From contig VGJW01000012.1 in NCBI GenBank assembly GCA_016867265.1, forward strand, positions 1 through 64,000: a stretch of DNA of 64,000 nt. The letters run 5' to 3'. Position numbers and translations under genes: made by a program. Each line of letters opens with the position of its first letter. The stretch's first letter is position 1. The notes under the pieces were generated by a model. The model saw only the letters and a list, made by a program, of their open reading frames with translations, was not told the DNA's origin and did not search any database. Below, one piece after another: positions 58,886 to 64,000 of the stretch. Source of the DNA: Candidatus Tanganyikabacteria bacterium. Its GTDB lineage: Bacteria > Cyanobacteriota > Sericytochromatia > S15B-MN24 > VGJW01.

Positions 58886-59831
58886 TCGTCCCGAACGCGT
58901 GCTGGGCAAGGCCACCCGCGATGCCTATGGCGAGACGCTGGCACAACTGGGTCGCGAGAATCCCCGGATTGTCGCGCTGGATGCGGATCTGTCCAAGAGC
59001 ACCAAGAGCGTGGTGTTCGGCAAGGCACACCCGGAGCGCTTCATCAACGTGGGTATCCAAGAAGCCAACATGGTCGGCGTGGCTGCAGGCTTGGCAACCA
59101 CCGGCCTGATTCCGTTCGCTTCATCTTTCGCGACCTTCCTGATGAGCAAGGCCTTCGACCAGATGCGGATGGCGGTTGCCAATCCCGGGCTCAATGTGAA
59201 ACTGGTGGGATCCCACGCCGGTGTCAGCATCGGTGAGGATGGAGCCTCCCAGATGGGTGTCGAAGACCTGGCCCTCGCCTGCGCCCTGCCGAGATTCACC
59301 GTGCTGGTGCCGGCCGACGCCCGGGCAGCGGCAGCGCTGACGCGTGTGGCCGCCGAGCACGTGGGGCCGGTGTTCCTGAGGACCGGACGCGCCAAGGCCG
59401 CCGAAATCTACCCCGAGGGCACCGCCTTCCGGGTGGGTGGGTCGGTAACGCACCACCTGGGCCGGGACGTCAACATCCTCGCGTGTGGCCTGATGGTCTT
59501 CGAGGCGCTCGAGGCCGCTGCCTTGGCCCGGGCCGAGGGCATCGACGCGGGTGTCGTCGACCTCTACAGCCTCAAGCCCGTCGATGCCGACGCCATCGTC
59601 GCTGCCGCGGCTGCATCCGGGAGGCTGGTCGTCGCCGAGGAGCACCTTCGGCACGGGGGCCTCGGCAGCATCGTGGCTCAGGTGTTGGCGGAACGTCATC
59701 CGGCTCGCGTGGTTGCCGTGGATCTTGGCGATCGCTATGCCGAGTCGGGAACGCCCGAGGCCGTGCTCGAGGCCTACGGGATGACGAGCGCCCGCGTCCT
59801 CGAGGCCATCCGAAAGGCCGCTGCCGTCTAA
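58878..59831 (+). CDS. Transketolase, C-terminal subunit
   Basis: 317-aa pyrimidine-binding and C-terminal half of the split transketolase. RDAYGETLAQLGRENPRIVA and LDADLSKSTKSVVFGKAHPE begin the Pyr domain; FINVGIQEANMVGVAAGLAT carries the catalytic Glu that contacts the ThDP pyrimidine; IPFASSFATFLMSKAFDQMR and GVSIGEDGASQMGVEDLALA follow. The C-terminal domain starts near DVNILACGLMVFEAL. It is co-translated with the N-terminal subunit and converges with the uracil-DNA glycosylase gene, overlapping it by four bases. Confidence 0.92.
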   Translation: MPDRPERVLGKATRDAYGETLAQLGRENPRIVALDADLSKSTKSVVFGKAHPERFINVGIQEANMVGVAAGLATTGLIPFASSFATFLMSKAFDQMRMAVANPGLNVKLVGSHAGVSIGEDGASQMGVEDLALACALPRFTVLVPADARAAAALTRVAAEHVGPVFLRTGRAKAAEIYPEGTAFRVGGSVTHHLGRDVNILACGLMVFEALEAAALARAEGIDAGVVDLYSLKPVDADAIVAAAAASGRLVVAEEHLRHGGLGSIVAQVLAERHPARVVAVDLGDRYAESGTPEAVLEAYGMTSARVLEAIRKAAAV

Positions 59832-60667
59832 GGCCAGATGAGGCCTGCCTCGGCCATCTGTCGCGTGACGTACGGGGCCCATCCTGTCGGCCCCCAATGG
59901 CCCCGGGTTTGTGGACTGGGATGGATGATGGCGACCAGTCGGGGGGCTTGCCCCTCCAGGTCGCGCAGCGTGGCGCACGCCACCGAGAGTCGCCCGGCGG
60001 CGTAGAGTCCGACGCCGACGACCCATTCGGGTGCCATCATCCGCAGCCAGCCAAGCAGCGCCGCGTCGCACCACGCTGTCATCGCCTCGGCGGCCGATAC
60101 TCCCTTGCGAAAGTCCGTCGGAATGACGTTTCGACCGTTCGCGTCGAAGAACAGCAAGGGGCAGAAGTTGACGACGCAGGCCGTTCGGAAAAAGGCGTCG
60201 GCATCAGGAAAGAGGCCTCGAGCCCAGCCATAGAGGTTCTGGCCCGAGCTCTCGCGCCGCGTCGCGTGGAGGCCGATGACGGGGCGGTCGCCCCGCATGC
60301 CCTCGGGGACGACGACGGGGGAATCGATGCCCATCCACGTCCGTACCAGCTCGGGGTCTCCGAACGGGATGCCGGTCTGGCCCATGCCCCAAGGCCCCGG
60401 GTTCATGCCGAGGAACAACGCCTTGCGCATGCCCGGCTGGCCGTGGCGAGAGAGCCAGGCTTCGAGCGGGGCCGAGGCATAGGCCTGAGGCCTGTAGATG
60501 TGCGTGAGGTCGTCGAACCCCTTGCGCAGGCTGCCTTGCTCCGGAAAGTCCAGGCCGCAAAGGGCTTGGTCGAGCAGCCGGGTCAGCCGGATGGGGTCAC
60601 GGACGTGGGTCAGCGATTCTGCTGTCAGGCCCGTGCTGGCACGTCCCGCAGGCGGGACGAAGGTCAC
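59828..60667 (-). CDS. SMUG1-type uracil-DNA glycosylase
   Basis: 279-aa member of uracil-DNA glycosylase family 3 (SMUG1), which removes uracil and some oxidised pyrimidines from DNA. Motif 1 is GMNPGPWGMGQTGIPFG (residues 87-103); NFCPLLFFDANGRNVIP and the intercalation motif HPSPQTRGHW also match SMUG1 as I know it. SMUG1 is known mostly from animals and a limited set of bacteria. GTG 60667 overlaps the TGA of the upstream membrane-protein gene (GTGA), so it is translationally coupled to it. Confidence 0.88.
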   Translation of the reverse strand: MTFVPPAGRASTGLTAESLTHVRDPIRLTRLLDQALCGLDFPEQGSLRKGFDDLTHIYRPQAYASAPLEAWLSRHGQPGMRKALFLGMNPGPWGMGQTGIPFGDPELVRTWMGIDSPVVVPEGMRGDRPVIGLHATRRESSGQNLYGWARGLFPDADAFFRTACVVNFCPLLFFDANGRNVIPTDFRKGVSAAEAMTAWCDAALLGWLRMMAPEWVVGVGLYAAGRLSVACATLRDLEGQAPRLVAIIHPSPQTRGHWGPTGWAPYVTRQMAEAGLIWP

Positions 60668-61047
60668 GCCGTCTGCCGGCCCCGAATCAGCAGGAGGCCC
60701 CCCGCAGCGGTCATCAAGGCCTCGAAGGCCCACAGGCTGCTCAGGAAAGGCGTCGGCATCCCGGTCAGGGCGGCATCGACCGTACGGCCTGCCACGAGTC
60801 CGGCACAAAGTGTCGTCAGCAGCACGAGGGCAGGCCTCGTTGCTGCAGGACGCAAGGCGCCCATGGCCAGCAAGCCTGCGAGGGCGAGGGATTGACCTCC
60901 GTAGGATGCCCGCAGCTCGTTGCTGGCGCCGGGGCGGTCGAGCCCGAGCCCGACCGAGGTGGCGAGTCCCGCAGGATCGGCCAGACCCTTACCGGCCACC
61001 AAGAGGAAGGAGAGAGCCGCGAGGCCAAGGAGGAAACGTGCGCGCAT
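60664..61047 (-). CDS. DUF4345-like small membrane protein
   Basis: 127-aa membrane protein with four hydrophobic helices (FLLGLAALSFLLVAGKGLAD, SLALAGLLAMGALR, LVLLTTLCAGLVAGRTVDA, SLWAFEALMTAAGGLLLI). The layout and the GGQxLALA...ALR and ARxVD elements fit the DUF4345 family, of unknown function. ATG 61047 is chosen because the promoter at 61055-61084 would start transcription at about this base, giving a leaderless message; ATG 61053 is only possible if transcription starts earlier. No Shine-Dalgarno sequence is seen for either. The gene is coupled to the SMUG1 gene by a GTGA overlap. Confidence 0.7.
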   Translation of the reverse strand: MRARFLLGLAALSFLLVAGKGLADPAGLATSVGLGLDRPGASNELRASYGGQSLALAGLLAMGALRPAATRPALVLLTTLCAGLVAGRTVDAALTGMPTPFLSSLWAFEALMTAAGGLLLIRGRQTA

Positions 61048-61054
61048 GGGCATA

Positions 61055-61084
61055 CTATTAGGGTTGTTCCCGGAGGTATGTCAA
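61055..61084 (-). promoter_or_regulatory. Near-consensus sigma70 promoter for the DUF4345-like/SMUG1 operon
   Basis: On the minus strand: TTGACA (61084-61079, perfect -35), an 18-base spacer and TAATAG (61060-61055). Predicted start of transcription is close to base 61048, directly at the ATG of the membrane-protein gene. The -35 overlaps the start codon of the divergent gene at 61084. Confidence 0.6.
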
Positions 61085-61332
61085 TGAGTCCTTTGCCCGA
61101 AGCCCTGTCGGCTCCCGCGGTGCTGCGCGAGGTCCTCGAGACCTACGTCGCCGACCTCGCCCCGATTCGCGACGGCCTCGCCGGCGTGATGGCCACTTCC
61201 GACCCTGCAGACGTCTACGCGCCCATCTGGGCAAGCCTGGGCAGCGCCGAACTCGCCGCCCTGACGCGTGCGTTCGCGGCGGTCATCGAGCGCAACAACG
61301 CGCGTCTCCTGGAGGAGCTGGGGCGCCGCTGA
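61084..61332 (+). CDS. Hypothetical 82-aa protein
   Basis: I do not recognise this protein. It is acidic and helical (AVLREVLETYVADLAPIRDG, SAELAALTRAFAAVIERNNA), without signal, membrane helix or cysteine. ATG 61084 is preferred because GGAGG lies seven bases upstream; ATG 61078 would be too close to that site. It is divergent from the DUF4345-like gene; its first codon overlaps that gene's -35 element. It converges with the glutathione peroxidase gene after a 14-base gap. Confidence 0.6.
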   Translation: MSPLPEALSAPAVLREVLETYVADLAPIRDGLAGVMATSDPADVYAPIWASLGSAELAALTRAFAAVIERNNARLLEELGRR

Positions 61333-61346
61333 AGCGTGAGGCCCTG

Positions 61347-61835
61347 CTAGGCAGCCAAGGCCTTCTCAATGGCGGCTTCGATGTCGGCAGGTGTGGTCGC
61401 GCTGGCAAAACGCTCGATGACGTTGCCGTCCCGTCCCACCAGGAACTTCGTGAAGTTCCACTTGATGGCTTCGGTGCCCAAGATGCCCTTCTGGGCGCGC
61501 TTCAGGTGCTGGAAGAGCGGGTGGGCCGTGTCACCGTTGACATCCACCTTGGCGAACATCGGAAAGGTGATGTCATAGGTCAGGCTGCAGAAACTGGCAA
61601 TGTCCTCGGGTGATCCGGGCTCCTGGGCCCCGAATTGGTTGCACGGGAAGCCCAGGACGACGAGTCCCCGATCGGCGTACTTGCGCCAGAGCTCTTCGAG
61701 GCCCTTGTACTGGGGTGTGAAGCCGCACTTGCTGGCGACGTTGACGACGAGCAGCACCTTGCCCTGCCAGGTAGCCAGCGTCGTCTCGTCACCCAGCAGC
61801 GTCCGGACAGGGATGTCATTAATGGTCGTCGTCAT
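61347..61835 (-). CDS. Glutathione peroxidase-family protein (thiol peroxidase)
   Basis: 162-aa GPx-family peroxidase that reduces hydrogen peroxide or lipid hydroperoxides, in bacteria usually with thioredoxin. The peroxidatic cysteine is Cys37 in VNVASKCGFTPQYKG (Cys rather than selenocysteine), followed by the conserved Gln in FPCNQFGAQEPG and the Trp/Asn of IKWNFTKFLV. The second Cys in FPCNQFG and FCSLTYD may be resolving cysteines. ATG 61835 has AGAGG nearby. No signal peptide, so cytosolic. Confidence 0.92.
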   Translation of the reverse strand: MTTTINDIPVRTLLGDETTLATWQGKVLLVVNVASKCGFTPQYKGLEELWRKYADRGLVVLGFPCNQFGAQEPGSPEDIASFCSLTYDITFPMFAKVDVNGDTAHPLFQHLKRAQKGILGTEAIKWNFTKFLVGRDGNVIERFASATTPADIEAAIEKALAA

Positions 61836-61905
61836 GAGGCCTCTTGCGTCAAAGGAGTTCCGGAAGCAGGTTGCGACCCAAGATATCAGGCCCGTGGGCC
61901 CCGCG

Positions 61906-62460
61906 TCACCGACGCAGGACCGTGGGTGCCTCGGAGGCTTCGAGCGTGGCTTCCCGGACGGCCCGCTGGCAGGCCTGCTCGCGGGTGTCCGCTTCGATGC
62001 GGGCCGGGCCCTCGTCACGCAACACGAGAACGGTCTTTGCGACGGCCGCGGCTGCTGCCGCCATTACGAGGCCGGCCTGACCTGTCTTGCCCAGCAGCGC
62101 TCCCAGCCTCGAGCCGAGCAGGGCACCGCCCGCAGCTGCGCCACCGGCCGCGAGGTTGGACGGCGTGTCACCCAGCCAGCGCAACAGGCGGCCGTTGACG
62201 AACTCGCTCTTGAGCGCTCTGTCCTCGACGGCCACGACCGTTGCGTTCTGGTTCCCCTGGCGAACCTGCGTCCCGACACTCACGCCACGGAGGGGCAGGT
62301 TGCAGCCGGCGATGAGCAATCGGTCTTGGCCTCGATCCAGCACCATGTAGTCGGCGGCGCCCACCAGCCTTTCCTCGTGGCGCCGGCTGACGGGATCCGC
62401 CGGGTTCATGCGGCGCATCACGGTCGGGGCGGTCCGGGGGGCCGGGGTCAGGAGCGGCAT
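61906..62460 (-). CDS. Hypothetical 184-aa protein with a glycine/alanine hydrophobic segment
   Basis: I do not recognise this protein. Residues 30-95 are beta-rich (DYMVLDRGQDRLLIAGCNLP, TQVRQGNQNATVVAVEDRAL). Residues about 105-150 are Gly/Ala-rich and hydrophobic (NLAAGGAAAGGALLGSRLGA, AGLVMAAAAAAVAKTVLVLR), like glycine-zipper segments that associate with membranes. The C-terminus is helical and charged. ATG 62460 follows AAGGAAG. Between it and the divergent M14 gene lie about 190 bases without a clear gene. Function unknown. Confidence 0.6.
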   Translation of the reverse strand: MPLLTPAPRTAPTVMRRMNPADPVSRRHEERLVGAADYMVLDRGQDRLLIAGCNLPLRGVSVGTQVRQGNQNATVVAVEDRALKSEFVNGRLLRWLGDTPSNLAAGGAAAGGALLGSRLGALLGKTGQAGLVMAAAAAAVAKTVLVLRDEGPARIEADTREQACQRAVREATLEASEAPTVLRR

Positions 62461-62649
62461 GGTCTTCCTTGGGTGGGCTGGCCGGCGTGGGGGCAGCAGG
62501 TAGGGGTGATGGTCCTGCTATCGCTTGGCGGCGGCAGGGTCAAGGTTAAGGCAAGGTAGCAACGGGCGAAAGAAACGATGAAGGCGCTTTCGCGGGCGCC
62601 ACCGCAGACTAATGATTAGCTTGTCCCCACCTTGGTGTTGCCTTTTCTG

Positions 62650-63930
62650 ATGCCTTTCGTCGGCAGCCGGCCCACGGCAGCAATCGTGCTCGCGAGCCTC
62701 GCGCTTGCGGCTTGTGGCCGTGCGGCGCAGCCTGCCCTGCCGGTCGGAACGGGAGATGCGATGGCCTCTGCTGCGGCCACCCGCTTGCAGGCTGGGTGGT
62801 CTCGTCTGAAGGTTCCTGCCGTGGCTTGGGAGCCCTTGATCCGATTGGGGCTGGACCTGGCCGAAGACGTGGATCGCGATGCCGGGACCGTTACCGCCCG
62901 TTTGCGTCCCGGTGACGCCGATCGTCTTGCCGGGCTGGGCATCCGCGTGCTGTCGGATTCCGGGGCCGTCAAGGAAGAAGCTTTCCGATTGCCCGAGGGT
63001 TACACGCCCGTCACGGGCATCCAGCGCCGCGTGCGCAGTCTTGCCGAGCGGCACCCGGCGTCATGCCAGGTCCGCGCCATCGGTCGGTCTGTCGAAGGCC
63101 GGCTCATCGAGGCTTGGCGGCTTTCCGGCCCCAGCCGCGATGCACGGCCCGTGGTGGTGCTGCTGGCCGGCGTCCATGCGCGCGAACTGGCACCGGTCGA
63201 GGTGGCCCTCGCGTTGGGTGAGCATCTGACCGAGGCCTATGGTCGGGATGCGAACGTCACACGCCTGCTGGACATCCGGGAGGTCTGGGTCGTCCCGCTG
63301 GCCAACCCCGATGGCCGGCTCAGGGTCGAGGCCGGTGATCTCTACTGGCGCAAGAATGCGCGTCCGCTTCCCGACGGCCAGATAGGCGTCGATCTCAATC
63401 GCAACCATGACGTCCATTGGCATCTCGGCAACGCACGCACGACAGACGAGGACTACCGCGGCCCCGAGGTGGCTTCCGAGCCGGAGACCCGCGCCGTCCG
63501 GGACATGGTCCGGCATCTGCGCCCACGCCTTGTCGTCGACGTTCATGCCTTTGCCGGCATGGTGCTCTGGCCACCGGGTGTCGACCGCAGCTTCACGCCC
63601 GAGGAGAGCCTCTTCTCGCGTCTCGCAAGGCCTGTCGCCAATCGCCTTGCCTATCGTTCCGGGACACTTGCCCGCGTCCTGTACCGGGTCACGGGTGATG
63701 TCGGTTCCTGGGCACTTGCCGAGCGGGGAGCCCTTGGCCTGACGGTCGAGTTGGACGACCAGGGCTTCCAACCGTCCTTTGCCCAGGCGATGAAGGATTG
63801 GGAGGACTGGCGTTGGCCGCTGCGCTGGTGGTTCGACATGGCAGTCGATCCACTCTCGGCACCCCTGGCGCTGCCGCCCGAGCCCAAGCCTTTGAGGTTG
63901 CCGGCCTTCGGCTTGCCCGGCCTGTCCTAG
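62650..63930 (+). CDS. M14-family zinc carboxypeptidase, lipoprotein
   Basis: 426-aa metallocarboxypeptidase. Signal with lipobox LAAC (Cys22; AAIVLASLALAACGRA). A propeptide-like region precedes the catalytic domain. Zinc ligands His176 and Glu179 lie in LAGVHARELAPVE and the third in VVDVHAFAGMVLWP; the substrate-binding RNHD sequence is VDLNRNHDVHWHLG and the catalytic Glu is in LGLTVELDDQGF. These support a working carboxypeptidase A/B-type enzyme in the envelope. ATG 62650 is used; TTG 62632 and GTG 62635 are in frame, but no Shine-Dalgarno sequence marks any of them. The TAG stop shares CTAG with the stop of the convergent gene. Confidence 0.88.
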   Translation: MPFVGSRPTAAIVLASLALAACGRAAQPALPVGTGDAMASAAATRLQAGWSRLKVPAVAWEPLIRLGLDLAEDVDRDAGTVTARLRPGDADRLAGLGIRVLSDSGAVKEEAFRLPEGYTPVTGIQRRVRSLAERHPASCQVRAIGRSVEGRLIEAWRLSGPSRDARPVVVLLAGVHARELAPVEVALALGEHLTEAYGRDANVTRLLDIREVWVVPLANPDGRLRVEAGDLYWRKNARPLPDGQIGVDLNRNHDVHWHLGNARTTDEDYRGPEVASEPETRAVRDMVRHLRPRLVVDVHAFAGMVLWPPGVDRSFTPEESLFSRLARPVANRLAYRSGTLARVLYRVTGDVGSWALAERGALGLTVELDDQGFQPSFAQAMKDWEDWRWPLRWWFDMAVDPLSAPLALPPEPKPLRLPAFGLPGLS

Positions 63931-64000
63931 GCCGTCCCCAGCACGCGACCTGCAGCGTCCAAGCCAGAGCGCAGGGCTCCTTCGAATCGTCCGGCCGGCC
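63927..64000 (-). CDS. C-terminal end of a probable FAD-dependent oxidoreductase (partial)
   Basis: Only the last 24 codons lie in the window. They read ...AGRFEGALRSGLDAAGRVLG then TA and TAG. The E-G-A-x-x-S-G-xx-AA pattern is the typical C-terminal FAD-contacting motif of flavin amine-oxidase and related oxidoreductases. The rest of the gene lies beyond base 64000. Family assignment rests on this one motif. Confidence 0.55.
   Translation of the reverse strand, partial: PAGRFEGALRSGLDAAGRVLGTA

Noticed and set aside
1-64000. CRISPR array, insertion sequence, prophage or integron
   Set aside because: No regularly spaced direct repeats, transposase or integrase motifs, or att-like repeats beside the tRNA genes were seen.

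Overview
This 64 kb window is a dense, high-GC bacterial chromosome segment that uses the standard bacterial code (TGA is a stop in many intact genes). Lipobox lipoproteins, Lgt, a secretin, ExbB-ExbD-TonB and a TonB-dependent receptor show a diderm (Gram-negative) cell. Ser/Thr kinase and PP2C genes, MshEN-type modules, a GH57/DUF4912 pair, a fused aroKB and a large pseudopilin cluster suggest a deep-branching or environmental lineage (for example Sericytochromatia-like or Myxococcota-like). I cannot fix the phylum from the sequence alone. No CRISPR array, insertion sequence, integrase or phage gene was seen.

Layout. 1-9.2 kb: end of a PD-(D/E)XK nuclease gene, a cell-wall amidase lipoprotein, lysine 2,3-aminomutase, a DUF3465 lipoprotein, engB, lgt, a PP2C phosphatase coupled to a response regulator, tadA, tRNA-Ser(CGA), a frameshifted MshEN-CheX gene and cheY. 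9.2-13.2 kb: an IscA-type Fe-S carrier, a subtilase pseudogene with three in-frame stops, a small membrane protein and a ureohydrolase (agmatinase-like). 13.2-18.8 kb: a minus-strand gyrA - MshEN-like - PP2C - Ser/Thr kinase (zinc ribbon + NHL) operon. 18.9-23.7 kb: tRNA-Gln(CTG), fused aroKB, GH57 branching enzyme and DUF4912 protein. 23.8-26.0 kb: three pseudopilin-type genes. 26.0-32.8 kb: an ABC1/UbiB-family kinase with a long tail, a 795-aa membrane coiled-coil protein and a GT39-like glycosyltransferase.

33.0-47.8 kb is the centre of the window: a type IV pilus / type II secretion-like machine in two divergent blocks. The minus block holds a major-type pilin, a TPR-like protein, an ABC permease, a lipoprotein, the secretin and two pseudopilins. 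The plus block holds a GspF/PilC platform protein with a duplicated N-module, a GspG-like pilin, a PilM-PilN (GspL-like) fusion, a PilO-PilP fusion and the PilB/GspE ATPase. 47.8-53.2 kb: a frameshifted queuosine-salvage (DUF2419/QNG1) gene and an exbB-exbD-tonB-receptor operon. 53.3-57.9 kb: an unrecognised two-gene operon (453-aa coiled coil and 1,102-aa multidomain protein). 58-64 kb: split transketolase, SMUG1-type uracil-DNA glycosylase coupled to a DUF4345-like membrane protein, glutathione peroxidase, small hypotheticals, an M14 carboxypeptidase lipoprotein and the end of a probable FAD oxidoreductase.

The most striking pattern is that three genes (MshEN-CheX, the PilB/GspE ATPase, QNG1) are each frameshifted by a short tandem duplication (29, 49 and 11 bp). 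In each case deleting one copy restores an uninterrupted frame whose total length is a multiple of three. This is either a real mutational or phase-variation process or a systematic sequence or assembly error.
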